A DNA stretch of 64,000 nucleotides from positions 62,001 through 126,000 of the forward strand of contig JARKUF010000010.1 of assembly GCA_029974015.1 (NCBI GenBank), in the 5' to 3' direction. Both the position numbers and the translations under genes were made by a program. The first letter of the stretch is position 1; the number at the start of each line of letters is the position of its first letter. This document shows, piece by piece, positions 1 through 7,806 of this stretch. This DNA is from Spirochaetota bacterium. GTDB taxonomy: Bacteria > Spirochaetota > UBA4802 > JAGODF01. The notes below the pieces were generated by a model, which was not told where the DNA came from, did not search any database, and worked only from the letters and a program-made list of their open reading frames with translations.

Positions 1-602
1 GAGGCCCATCAGTAAAGATATTCAGCCTTCCATTGACAACAATCCCCAGTCGGGCCGCCTTGCGCTTACCGTCAGGGTCACGACGAAATCACTCCTCATG
101 ACGCCGTGGTTTTTTAGCCTGTTCATTTTATTGCCCGTTGTATTCTGAGTGCTATTCCTGTTCTACCCGGAAACCAGGTTCATTTCCTTGATACTTGGAT
201 CGGTTGTCCTCACGGCGCTGTTCATAACGTATCAAGTTCCGCAGGTACAAACTCGAAGACGAGCTCGTTGTCTACAAGAACCATGAAGACATTATCATGT
301 ATAAAAAGTCGGATATCGCCAATAAATTTACATTCGACATGACACCCGTCACGCGCTCGTGGATGCGCCAGGATTACACCAACGGGGCATTGACCTCAAG
401 CAGCATCCTCTTCGTCCCCGCCAACGGCGAAACAGCACCTAAGAGGGGATTGTTCAATGATATAGATTTCAAGACCGAAAAGATTCTCCCCATTCCGAGG
501 ATGCATCCGGACATACTTGTCGTGGACGACATTAACCTGCTTGTAATATCATTCATCGAACAGAACTTTCCGCGGATTACTGTTGGATACGCGGATAATT
601 AA
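1..602 (+). pseudogene. Broken two-helix membrane protein gene, 5' end outside window
   Basis: Reading frame 2 from the window edge encodes a short soluble stretch and then two hydrophobic helices (about positions 95-145 and 180-230). It is interrupted by TGA at 146-148. Near 229-237 the coding frame shifts by one base and continues as a charged domain (RRYKLEDELVVYKNHEDIIM and onward) to the stop at 602. The joined product would be a protein with two membrane segments followed by a roughly 115-residue domain, loosely like membrane-anchored bacterial PH-like (bPH) proteins; that family link is tentative. An in-frame stop plus a frameshift within 100 bases makes this a decayed gene. It lies beside insertion-sequence remnants. 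Confidence 0.5.
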
Positions 603-704
603 TTGTTGGGAAGGGGCACGACCGCTTGTTTCCCACTCACTGTGGTGTCGGCGGCAATAGTGCTCCTTTTCGACAGTTTTACTGCCCTCGCTTTGAAATG
701 CCAT
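549..704 (-). pseudogene. IS66-type accessory protein (TnpA-like) N-terminal fragment
   Basis: A 51-codon minus-strand frame starts at 704 behind a strong ribosome site (GAGGAGG, 7 bases upstream). Its first 35 residues include EHYCRRHHSEWETSG, which resembles the opening helix of IS66-family accessory proteins (the EHW..x..EW..SGL.Q pattern). After residue about 36 the frame simply reads the antisense of the neighbouring broken gene, so only the 5' end of the transposon gene remains. It fits with the IS66 transposase tail at 2673-2912 on the same strand. The family call rests on a short motif and is uncertain. Confidence 0.35.
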
Positions 705-811
705 CGTATGCCTCCTCTTTTTGGTAAAGTGGCATTACTATGGCGGGCATTAAGCAGTTTTGCAAGGAGGGAAGAATTGACGGTTACTGGAGCGTAATTG
801 AAAGTGGAATA

Positions 812-1750
812 TTACCATCGGATATAATTATCAAAATCTATTTCTCCATTTGATATTCTAAATTTGCCTAAAACATTCTTCCCTCTATATAAACCCCATG
901 TGCCTGACATGGGAACGGTCATATCAAAATCACATTTTTCCAAATTATACGTATGCTGAAATCCCTTGTATCTAACGGTTTTTTTTATGGATTTTGGCAT
1001 TGAAAGAGTCAAATAAATAACGTACTGGCCATATCTTTCTAGCTCTCCACTTCTATAGCTGCTGTCATAATCAACAATTCTTAATGGCGACCAAAAAACT
1101 TCTGTATATTCTTTGTAACTCTTTTCTTTTTTTGCTTTTATTGAAGGCCCTTTGACTCCAAGATTTAATAAACTTTTATATTTATCATCATACCCTTCTA
1201 AATATGCATTGTCTAATTGTTCTTCAAATTTACTAGCTCCAACTCCGGTAGTTTTTAATAACTTAACTAATTTATAATCTGAACTGTCTTTGTCTGTGTA
1301 ATTATAATTCTCTAATGTATACTCGATATCAGAGATATCCGGATACAAATTTTTAGAAATTAATAATTTTGATATTTCATAATTACGAGCTCGTATAGCT
1401 TCGCTTAAGTGTGGTTGTTCGGGCTGTATTCCTTTTGAAATAAGTAAATCACAAATCTCTTGCCAGTTATTCTTTACAGCCATCATTAAATATTGCTTTT
1501 TTACAACGGCCCCTTCCTCTATCAACTTTCGAGCATATTTTTCTCTTTTGTATGCAAAGGATAAATCGAGTGAGCTTCGAATGTTTTGGTCATATTCATG
1601 GGTCAAATTGATATTTTTATTAACCTTTAACCCTTTATTAAACATATTGTCATTGCCGATGATTATAGATTCATGAAAAACTGGAGTAGTACTACAAGAC
1701 AATAATGTAATTGAAGCAAGACATATAATTTGGAAAATATACTTATTCAT
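812..1750 (-). CDS. Lipoprotein with ankyrin-like helical repeats
   Basis: The 312-residue product begins with a signal peptide ending in a lipobox (LLSC, Cys about 19), so it should be a lipid-anchored envelope protein. Residues about 65-200 hold helix-turn-helix units such as EICDLLISKGIQPEQPHL and EISKLLISKNL, resembling ankyrin repeats with poor consensus. The C-terminal third is rich in beta strand and aromatics and has no recognisable domain. The start ATG has an AAGGAT ribosome site 9 bases upstream. The gene is markedly AT-rich compared with the GC-rich genes from 3000 onward, which suggests recent acquisition. No function can be assigned. Confidence 0.7.
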   Translation of the reverse strand: MNKYIFQIICLASITLLSCSTTPVFHESIIIGNDNMFNKGLKVNKNINLTHEYDQNIRSSLDLSFAYKREKYARKLIEEGAVVKKQYLMMAVKNNWQEICDLLISKGIQPEQPHLSEAIRARNYEISKLLISKNLYPDISDIEYTLENYNYTDKDSSDYKLVKLLKTTGVGASKFEEQLDNAYLEGYDDKYKSLLNLGVKGPSIKAKKEKSYKEYTEVFWSPLRIVDYDSSYRSGELERYGQYVIYLTLSMPKSIKKTVRYKGFQHTYNLEKCDFDMTVPMSGTWGLYRGKNVLGKFRISNGEIDFDNYIRW

Positions 1751-1934
1751 AATAATTTATCCTTTATTATTTAATCAAAAATATTTGATCATCTTGACTG
1801 ACTTTTTTGAGTATGCACTCTTAAATGGAACATTTTAAGCTGTTAATAAATTTTTTAGATACTATATAAAAATATATATTTATTATAATCAAGCACTTTA
1901 AAATTTATATGCGCCGCAATTTCAAAATTTTAAA

Positions 1935-2258
1935 CTACCTTTCGTATTCCTTACCTCCAGTTGAAATTAAATACATAAATTTCAAATAAGGCATCCTTAA
2001 AATTATTTTATTTTTTATTAAATTTGAAACTTGTCCTGCTATAACAAGTCTTCCCATTAAACTAACCTCGCCAGTCCTTTCCAATGATAAGCCATCTGGC
2101 GAGGCAATAAACGGCAAATTAGTTCCCACCCTAAAATACCATACAGTTACTCCTTGCGGTACCGCACCTATCGGTTGGATAACAAAAAAACCTGTTGTAA
2201 AAAATATCACAACTAATAACAATATGAAAACACCAATTGCAATATATGCTTTTTTCAT
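1935..2258 (-). CDS. Small single-pass membrane protein
   Basis: This 107-residue protein starts with one strongly hydrophobic N-terminal helix (residues about 5-28) and continues as a small extracytoplasmic or cytoplasmic domain with no recognised family. A GGTGGAGG ribosome site sits 7-8 bases before the ATG. It shares the AT-rich composition and orientation of the lipoprotein at 812-1750, about 180 bases downstream of it, so the two probably arrived together. It could be the distal part of the same transcript. Function unknown. Confidence 0.6.
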   Translation of the reverse strand: MKKAYIAIGVFILLLVVIFFTTGFFVIQPIGAVPQGVTVWYFRVGTNLPFIASPDGLSLERTGEVSLMGRLVIAGQVSNLIKNKIILRMPYLKFMYLISTGGKEYER

Positions 2259-2672
2259 TTAATCCTCCACCTAATTTAAGGGAAACAGCAAAAAATTATT
2301 TTTATTTTAATATCCAGGAAACTTCTTCCATTTTGGAACGCGCTCCTGCCAAGATGAGACACTATACCGACAACACCATTCGGGATAACTGCTCCATCCC
2401 TGGCAATAAGCCCCTTAACTGGGGCCCTTAAAATTTGCGCCGCTTAAAATCACGGCATTCTCGCGCCCCATGGATGCACATACTCTGACCGTTTCAATGA
2501 TTATGCGAAATAGCGGAAAAAAGTCAATATTATTTTCTTTTCGACGTGTAACGAAATTCGTGAGTCTTGCGGCCCGCGTTTCATGGACCAGAAAAAACCC
2601 TTTAAAGACAATACTTCCTTCTCATGCGGTACCAGACCTGCTCAGCGTTGTGGCCGTACACCACAGAAAGTA
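2259..2672. other. Non-coding or decayed stretch between AT-rich genes and IS66 remnant
   Basis: No frame here has a plausible ribosome site with a recognisable protein. The part next to 2672 probably holds frameshifted continuation of the IS66 transposase tail on the minus strand, but I could not follow it confidently. Confidence 0.4.
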
Positions 2673-2912
2673 TCATTTCCAGCAAGGTTCATGCCCGTTG
2701 GCCTTTGCAGTTTCTATGTTGCTATAGATCACCGCACTTGCGGCCGCGCCACGAGGGCTGCCGGAAAACATCCGCTTCTTGCGGCCTATCACGAACGAAC
2801 GAATGGCATTTTCCACAAGGTTGTTGTCAATAGACATAAAGCCATGAGACACACAGCCCGCTAAAATCAGTTTTTTTGTCCGGCTCAGGGGTGGTGCTAA
2901 ATAAAAAAACAA
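2673..2912 (-). pseudogene. IS66-family transposase TnpC, C-terminal fragment
   Basis: Minus-strand codons spell IDNNLVENAIRSFVIGRKK, FSGSPRGAAASAVIY and IETAKANGHEP, which is the strongly conserved C-terminal block of IS66 transposases (usual form DNN-ENAIRPFVIGRKNW-FSGSPRGA-AS). It contains the last acidic catalytic residue of the DDE domain (ENAIR). The match begins abruptly near 2840, with unrelated residues upstream, and stops at 2673, short of the usual C-terminus. It is therefore a remnant of a transposase of about 500 residues. It lies on the same strand as the IS66 accessory fragment at 549-704, with the AT-rich genes in between. Confidence 0.85.
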
Positions 2913-2949
2913 TATCCTGAAAAATTTGATTATTAGCGATTGCCAGATG

Positions 2950-2988
2950 TTACTCCGCTTGCCAGCGGCCGGCGGAGTAATATTTTTT
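2950..2988 (+). terminator. Stem-loop with T run upstream of the DUF134 operon
   Basis: A 9-bp perfect stem (TTACTCCGC at 2950-2958 with GCGGAGTAA at 2972-2980) is followed by TATTTTTTT. It resembles an intrinsic terminator insulating the next operon, or a palindromic repeat. Confidence 0.5.
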
Positions 2989-3029
2989 TAAAAGATTCCC
3001 TCATCCTGAAAGTTTTTTCTCTTTCCCTC

Positions 3030-3058
3030 TTGACACAGGAAAGCTAAATCTATATTTT
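3030..3058 (+). promoter_or_regulatory. Sigma-70-type promoter of the DUF134/MinD/NifX operon
   Basis: TTGACA (3030-3035) and TATTTT (3053-3058) are separated by exactly 17 bases. Transcription would start near 3065, inside the palindrome at 3058-3071 and about 30 bases before the first gene. Confidence 0.6.
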
Positions 3059-3071
3059 TAGCATATGCTAA
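3058..3071. promoter_or_regulatory. 14-bp perfect palindrome, candidate operator
   Basis: TTAGCATATGCTAA is a perfect palindrome covering the end of the -10 element and the expected transcription start. Its position suits a repressor site. The first gene of the operon encodes a helix-turn-helix protein of the DUF134 family, which makes autoregulation a natural guess. I did not see a second copy in the window. Confidence 0.45.
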
Positions 3072-3093
3072 TAACTCAACCGTGGTGCAAATA

Positions 3094-3561
3094 ATGCCCC
3101 GACCGCCGAAATTTCGCGTGGTGAACGGCTTTCCCGCCGCCACCATTTTCAAGCCCGCGGGGGTGCCGAAAATAGACCTCGAGGAGGTGGTACTCACCCT
3201 TGACGAGTTCGAGGCCCTGCGCCTGGTGGACCATCTGGGCCTCTACCAGGACGACGCGGCGTCATCAATGAAGGTGTCGCGCCAGACCCTGGGAAACATC
3301 CTCGTGGAAGCGCACCGCAAAATCGCGGACTGCCTGGTGCACGGAAAGGCCCTGCGAATAGAGGGTGGAGCCGTGGAATTGATGCAAAGAATCTACGAAT
3401 GCGGGGGGTGCGCCCGGACATGGGCGGCCCCCGGAGGCGCTGAAAGGCCGGCATACTGCCCCTCCTGCGGAAAATCGGGCATCCACTTCAACGGTAAGAA
3501 CGGTAAGATTGAAGGCATCTGCGGCAAGGGAAAAGGAAAGACGAAGGGAGGTTGTCAATGA
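3094..3561 (+). CDS. DUF134-family DNA-binding protein with C-terminal zinc ribbon
   Basis: The 155-residue protein opens with MPRPPKFRVVNGFP, the DUF134 signature. It then has an acidic segment (LTLDEFEALRLVDHLGLYQ) and a sigma-70 region-4-like helix-turn-helix (AASSMKVSRQTLGNILVEAH), as expected for a small transcriptional regulator. An extension after residue about 95 carries CGGC and CPSC pairs that form a zinc ribbon, followed by a Lys/Gly-rich tail. I prefer ATG 3094 over GTG 3082 because family members begin MPRPPK. It heads the operon and overlaps the next gene by four bases (ATGA). A promoter and palindrome lie immediately upstream. Confidence 0.85.
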   Translation: MPRPPKFRVVNGFPAATIFKPAGVPKIDLEEVVLTLDEFEALRLVDHLGLYQDDAASSMKVSRQTLGNILVEAHRKIADCLVHGKALRIEGGAVELMQRIYECGGCARTWAAPGGAERPAYCPSCGKSGIHFNGKNGKIEGICGKGKGKTKGGCQ

Positions 3562-3920
3562 AAATCGCTGTAGCAGCAAATGGAAAAGGGCCCGAGGCAA
3601 TGCTGGACGCACGTTTCGGAAGAGCGCAGGGTTTTGCCGTCTTTAGCGAAGAGACCGGCTCCTGGGAGTACGCGGCAAATTCCCAGAACCTCTCGCTCCC
3701 CCAGGGGGCGGGCATCCAGGCGGCGAAGAACGTCATCGAAACGGGAGCGGGCGTCCTCATAGCCAGGAATGTGGGCCCAAAAGCTTTCGACCTTCTCCGA
3801 CGCTCCGGCGTGGCAATGTATATCTGCGGGGAAAACACAAAGGTGGCCGATGCGGTGGAGCTTTACAGGAGCGGCTCCCTGGCAAAGTTGGAAGACGCGA
3901 ATGTCGAAGGGCACTGGTAG
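3558..3920 (+). CDS. NifX/NifB-type (orange-protein-like) metal-cofactor-binding protein
   Basis: This 120-residue protein belongs to the dinitrogenase iron-molybdenum cofactor-binding superfamily (NifX, MTH1175, orange protein ORP). Supporting features are the N-terminal MKIAVAANG strand, the DARFGRAQGFAVF loop and the AARNVIETGAG-like alpha/beta core. Such proteins bind metal-sulfur clusters; ORP of Desulfovibrio binds a Mo-Cu cluster. The start is ATG 3558, six bases after GGGAGG and overlapping the DUF134 stop, so translation is probably coupled. Together with the MinD-like and Mrp ATPases downstream it matches the gene content of ORP loci. Which metal it binds cannot be read from the sequence. 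Confidence 0.8.
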   Translation: MKIAVAANGKGPEAMLDARFGRAQGFAVFSEETGSWEYAANSQNLSLPQGAGIQAAKNVIETGAGVLIARNVGPKAFDLLRRSGVAMYICGENTKVADAVELYRSGSLAKLEDANVEGHW

Positions 3921-3962
3921 CCAGGATTCCAGAAAGGACCGCACACAGAAGGGGGCGAGATT

Positions 3963-4427
3963 ATGACAGATAATGACAAAAGTAAGGCGGGCGGCATCGC
4001 CGAGCAGGTCCTCCGCAAGGAGGAACAGCGCTTTCACGATGAAGTGCTCAAATGCCTCGACACGCTGTCGGGGAAAATTGAAGAATGCCGTACCGGCGCG
4101 GAGCGCAGCGGCAGGGAAAAGCTGTTCACCATGATGGTATCGCTTCGAAGCCGGGTGGAAACCATCGCGAACTCCATCTCCTCGGAGATCCAGAGAAAGT
4201 ACAGCCTGGACCCGGTGAAGGACGGGGACCTCGCCAGGATCGGCGAAATAGATGGAAAGATAATGAAGATCATTGAAGAATGCGGCCTCGCCTTATCGGG
4301 GTTCTCATGCTCCTCCGCCGAAAGGCTCTCCGAATTCAACGAAAACGTAAACGCCCATATGCGCGAATTTGACAGACTATACGGCGAAAGGAGCAAAATA
4401 CTCAGGCTGTACCGCGTCTACGGCTGA
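3963..4427 (+). CDS. Hypothetical helical protein of the NifX/MinD operon
   Basis: The 154-residue product is almost entirely amphipathic helix. It has long charged stretches (residues about 15-60 and 110-154) likely to pair as a coiled coil, and no membrane segment or cysteine motif. I do not recognise a family. It sits 42 bases after the first NifX-like gene and on the same strand, so it is probably co-transcribed and may be an adaptor in the complex. ORP loci of Desulfovibrio also contain uncharacterised proteins at comparable positions, but I cannot claim homology. Its ribosome site is weak (GGGGGCGAG). Confidence 0.65.
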   Translation: MTDNDKSKAGGIAEQVLRKEEQRFHDEVLKCLDTLSGKIEECRTGAERSGREKLFTMMVSLRSRVETIANSISSEIQRKYSLDPVKDGDLARIGEIDGKIMKIIEECGLALSGFSCSSAERLSEFNENVNAHMREFDRLYGERSKILRLYRVYG

Positions 4428-4619
4428 TATGTCCGGCTGCCGTCCCGGGCCCGGCCCGGAGCACATGACCCATCAGCAAATACGCCGGGGCTATTCGTCG
4501 GATAAATGCCGGGGGCCCGGTACGGCCTTCCGGCAGGCGCCCTCAATAGAGGCTGCTTGAGCAAAACCACATTATGAAAAAAAGCGAGGGAAGCCGGTAT
4601 TCCCTCCGGAGGAAATAAC

Positions 4620-5462
4620 ATGAACACAAAAATAACGGTATTATGTGAAAACAGCGCCTTTACGCCATTTCCGCTCATCGCCGAACACGGCCTTGCGGTC
4701 CTCATTGAGCAGGAAAGCACAACGCTCTTCGATACGGGCCAGGGCCTGGGCATCGTGAACAATATGAAAATATTAGGAAAGGACCCCGCGAAGGTGGACC
4801 GCCTGGTGCTCAGCCACGGCCATTACGACCACACCGGAGGGATTATGCCTTTTCTTCAGTCCCGGGGAAGTGAAATCCCGGTGTACGTCCACCCTGCCGC
4901 CTTCGCCCAGAGAGTGGCCCAGATACCCACGGGCGCCGACCCGCTTGAAGTTCCCATCGGCATGCGGGCCACAAAAGAAGAAATGGAAGCCGCCGGCGCC
5001 CGCTGGGCCGAAATCCGGGGTTTTCAAAAAATCACCGACACCCTGGCGGCCCTCACCGAAGTGAAACGCCCCGACGGCTGGAAAACCTGGGACGTCCGCC
5101 TCAAGAAAAAGGACGGCGATAAGACCGTGGACGACCCCTTCAACGACGACTGCTCGCTGCTCATCGTTACCGACTCGGGCCCCGTGGTCCTTCTTGGATG
5201 CGCCCACGCGGGGATTGTGGAGATATTAGACGACCTCGCCGAAAGGTCCGGGTACCGTGAGTTCCACGCCGTCATCGGCGGCACCCATCTGGAAACCGCC
5301 CCGCCAGAGTACGTGGAAAAGGCCGCGGCGTCCCTGAGAAAATACCGCGTGAAAAAAGTCGCCGTATCGCACTGCACGGGCTTTAACATAGCCTGCCGCA
5401 TGTCCCGGGAATTCCCTGACGAGTTCGCCTCCGCGTCCGCGGGCGCGGTGTTCGATTTTTAG
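4620..5462 (+). CDS. MBL-fold metallohydrolase (MJ0301/TM0207-like)
   Basis: A 280-residue metallo-beta-lactamase-fold enzyme with the di-metal motif HGHYDHTGG near residue 65, a later histidine in GCAHAG (about residue 198) and GGTHLE (about residue 221). The overall pattern (FDTGQG, LSHGHYDHTGG, GCAHAGI, GGTHL, SHCTG) is that of proteins annotated as dihydropterin-phosphate synthase-like enzymes of the MJ0301 type. Such genes recur in MinD/NifX clusters of anaerobes, where their role is not established. A CCGGAGGA ribosome site gives a clear start. A gap of about 190 bases separates it from the previous gene, so a second promoter is possible. Confidence 0.8.
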   Translation: MNTKITVLCENSAFTPFPLIAEHGLAVLIEQESTTLFDTGQGLGIVNNMKILGKDPAKVDRLVLSHGHYDHTGGIMPFLQSRGSEIPVYVHPAAFAQRVAQIPTGADPLEVPIGMRATKEEMEAAGARWAEIRGFQKITDTLAALTEVKRPDGWKTWDVRLKKKDGDKTVDDPFNDDCSLLIVTDSGPVVLLGCAHAGIVEILDDLAERSGYREFHAVIGGTHLETAPPEYVEKAAASLRKYRVKKVAVSHCTGFNIACRMSREFPDEFASASAGAVFDF

Positions 5463-5471
5463 GAGCGTCAC

Positions 5472-6329
5472 ATGGTCATTGCCATAGCAAGCGGAAAAGG
5501 CGGAACAGGTAAAACGACCCTCGCCGCGTCCCTGGCGGTCTGGTGCGCCCGGCAAGGCAGGGCCACGGCGATTCTGGATTGCGATGTCGAGGAGCCCAAC
5601 GCCAATCTTTTCATTGGCGCCGAGATAAAAACTTCCGAGGCCGCCCATATGCTCATACCGAAGGTGGACGACGACCTCTGCACGGGGTGCGGCGAATGCG
5701 AAGCAATCTGCGCTTACAGCGCCATCGTACTTATTAAGGGCCTCCCCCTGGTGCTCCCGGATATGTGCCATTCCTGCGGAGGCTGTTATCTCGTGTGCCC
5801 GGAGAAGGCCATTCAGGAAATTGAGAAGCGCATCGGCGTAGTGGAGACCGGAGCGGCCGGGGAGCTCCTCTACGCCGGGGGCCGTCTGGACCTGGGGGAG
5901 CCTATATCACCCCCCCTCATCCATGAAGTGAAGAAACAGCATCCCGGCGCCGATGTGAGGATATTAGACTGCCCACCGGGGACCTCGTGCCCCGTCGTGG
6001 AGTCGGTGCGGGGGAGCGACTTTTTAGTCCTTGTCACGGAGCCCACTCCCTTCGGCCTTCACGACCTTAAGCTGGCCGTCGGCATGGCGCGGGCGCTTTG
6101 CGTACCCTTCGGTGTGGTAATAAACCGCGACGGCGCCGGGACCACGGACGTCCGGGACTATTGCGACTCGGAAGATATTCCCGTCCTTACGTCGATACCC
6201 TACTCACGGGAGGTGGCAGAGGCCTATGCCCGGGGGGACGCGGTGCCCCACATGCTGGACGCCCACGGCGACGCCCTGGCCGGACTTTTCGCCGCGATTA
6301 CGAGGGGCGCGTGCCGGGCGGAAGCATAA
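5472..6329 (+). CDS. MinD-like ATPase with inserted 2[4Fe-4S] ferredoxin domain (first copy)
   Basis: This 285-residue ATPase has a deviant Walker A motif (SGKGGTGKTT, residues 7-16) and the following LDCDVEEPN switch region. It then carries a ferredoxin insert with CxxCxxCxxxC at residues 70-80 and CxxCxxCxxxCP at residues 99-109. A switch II sequence (LDCPPGTSCPV) and VTEPTPFGLHDLK follow. This is the architecture of the paired ATPases found next to NifX-like orange proteins. It presumably uses ATP hydrolysis to move or assemble metal-sulfur cofactors. The first cluster lacks the usual proline (CAYSA). The gene begins 10 bases after the MBL gene with an AGGAG site. Confidence 0.88.
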   Translation: MVIAIASGKGGTGKTTLAASLAVWCARQGRATAILDCDVEEPNANLFIGAEIKTSEAAHMLIPKVDDDLCTGCGECEAICAYSAIVLIKGLPLVLPDMCHSCGGCYLVCPEKAIQEIEKRIGVVETGAAGELLYAGGRLDLGEPISPPLIHEVKKQHPGADVRILDCPPGTSCPVVESVRGSDFLVLVTEPTPFGLHDLKLAVGMARALCVPFGVVINRDGAGTTDVRDYCDSEDIPVLTSIPYSREVAEAYARGDAVPHMLDAHGDALAGLFAAITRGACRAEA

Positions 6330-6365
6330 GAGGCCCCGGGGAATTTTCCGGAAGAGAGAAACAGT

Positions 6366-7226
6366 ATGATAAAAGAACTCGTGATAATAAGCGGCAAGGG
6401 CGGCACCGGGAAAACCAGCGTGGCCGCGTCCTTCGCGGCGCTGGCGGAGAACGCCGTCATCGCCGACTGCGACGTTGACGCCGCGGACCTCCATCTGCTC
6501 CTATCACCCCGTGAAAAAAGCTCGGAGCCTTTTGACGGCGGAAAGAAGGCCTACATCCACCCCGGATTATGCACGGGATGCGGCGAATGCGTCATCTACT
6601 GCCGCTTCGACGCCATCGGCGACTATTTCGTGGTCGACCCTCTTGCCTGCGAGGGCTGCGGGGTCTGCGCCCGATTCTGCCCCGCCGACGCCATAGAAAT
6701 GCGGGATCATATCTCCGGGGACTGGTTCGTCTCGGATACAGCGTACGGCCCCATGGTCCACGCCCGCCTCGGCATCGCCGAGGGAAACTCCGGGAAGCTC
6801 GTAAGCCTCATCAGGAAAAAAGCGAAAGAAATGGCGGAGGAAGATAAGCGCGGCCTCGTTATAATCGACGGTTCCCCTGGCATCGGCTGTCCCGTCATCG
6901 CCACACTCACGGGGGCGCACTTCGCCCTGATCGTCACGGAGCCAACGGTGTCGGGGCTCCACGACCTGGGGCGTATTTACGAGCTCGCCCGCCGCTTCCG
7001 GATGAAAATCGCCGTATGCGTGAACAAGGCCGATATCAATAGGGAGATGTCGGAAAAGATCCGTGACTTCTGTTCCAGGGAGGGGGCGCTCTTCTGCGAG
7101 GAGCTCCCCTATGATGATGATGTCACGGCGGCAATCGTGGCGGGGAAGCCCCTGGTGGAATATTCGCGAGGGCCGGCGGCCCTCGGCGTGGAGCGCGTCT
7201 GGGGGAGGATACTCAATGAGCTGTGA
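6366..7226 (+). CDS. MinD-like ATPase with inserted 2[4Fe-4S] ferredoxin domain (second copy)
   Basis: A 286-residue paralogue of the preceding gene with the same order of parts: Walker A (SGKGGTGKTS, residues 9-18), ADCDVDAADLH, then ferredoxin cysteines at residues 69, 72, 75, 79 and 95, 98, 101, 105. IDGSPGIGCPV and VTEPTVSGLHDL follow. Two adjacent paralogues of this type probably form a heterodimer. It lies 36 bases downstream of the first copy and overlaps the next gene by 11 bases, so all three are likely translated from one message. The expected partners are the NifX-like and Mrp proteins encoded on either side. Confidence 0.88.
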   Translation: MIKELVIISGKGGTGKTSVAASFAALAENAVIADCDVDAADLHLLLSPREKSSEPFDGGKKAYIHPGLCTGCGECVIYCRFDAIGDYFVVDPLACEGCGVCARFCPADAIEMRDHISGDWFVSDTAYGPMVHARLGIAEGNSGKLVSLIRKKAKEMAEEDKRGLVIIDGSPGIGCPVIATLTGAHFALIVTEPTVSGLHDLGRIYELARRFRMKIAVCVNKADINREMSEKIRDFCSREGALFCEELPYDDDVTAAIVAGKPLVEYSRGPAALGVERVWGRILNEL

Positions 7227-7725
7227 GATATCCTTAAAACCCATAGGCGTGGTGATCTCGCCATTTCAGAACGTATCGGACAATGTCCCCATCCAGGGGG
7301 CCCTCTCTCCGGAGAGCGAAGCTGTTATAAAAATATACCCCGAGCATGCCGGAGGGCTCCGCGACATCGATGGATTTTCCCATCTTATTGTGCTCTATGG
7401 ATTTCACCGGTGCCGCGGGAGCATGCACAATGTGCGCCCCTATATGGACGACAGGGAGCGCGGCGTCTTCTCCACGCGGTCGCCGCATCGGCCCAATCAC
7501 ATTGGCCTTACTGTGGTGCGGCTCATCGCCCGCGACGAGAACAGCCTGCGCGTGGCGGGCGTCGACATGGTGGACGGAACGCCGGTCCTGGACATCAAGC
7601 CCTATGTGCCCGCCTTCGACAGCGTGCCCGAAGCGAGGGCGGGGTGGATGGACAGGTACCTCTCCGGCGAAGAGGAACCTGTATCGACCTCCGTGAAAAG
7701 CGCGGGCGAGTGGCGCCACGAATGA
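7216..7725 (+). CDS. TsaA/TrmO-like methyltransferase-domain protein
   Basis: A 169-residue TsaA-fold (YaeB/VirR) protein. It shows the family marks KPIGVV, LRDIDGFSHLIVLYGFH, GVFSTRSPHRPNHIGLTVV and LDIKPYVPAFDS. E. coli TrmO of this family N6-methylates t6A37 in tRNA using S-adenosylmethionine. Short TsaA-only proteins in anaerobes often sit in MinD/NifX operons, where the substrate is unknown, so the tRNA role is a family inference. The start ATG 7216 is preceded by GGGGGAGGA and overlaps the upstream ATPase gene, which supports this start over longer alternatives. Confidence 0.8.
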   Translation: MSCEISLKPIGVVISPFQNVSDNVPIQGALSPESEAVIKIYPEHAGGLRDIDGFSHLIVLYGFHRCRGSMHNVRPYMDDRERGVFSTRSPHRPNHIGLTVVRLIARDENSLRVAGVDMVDGTPVLDIKPYVPAFDSVPEARAGWMDRYLSGEEEPVSTSVKSAGEWRHE

Positions 7726-7806
7726 ACAGCAGGAGGGTACCTCAAAAAATAATTTTAGAGATTCCCTTTTGAAAATGCCCTCTAATTTTTGAAAAAGGAG
7801 ACGTAC

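Noticed and set aside
146..148. UGA recoding in the first gene of the window
   Set aside because: The codon lies in a hydrophobic helix with no redox motif, and a frameshift follows.
603..797. Plus-strand 64-codon frame next to the broken membrane gene
   Set aside because: It has no ribosome site and lies antisense to the IS66-like fragment start, so it is probably a shadow frame.
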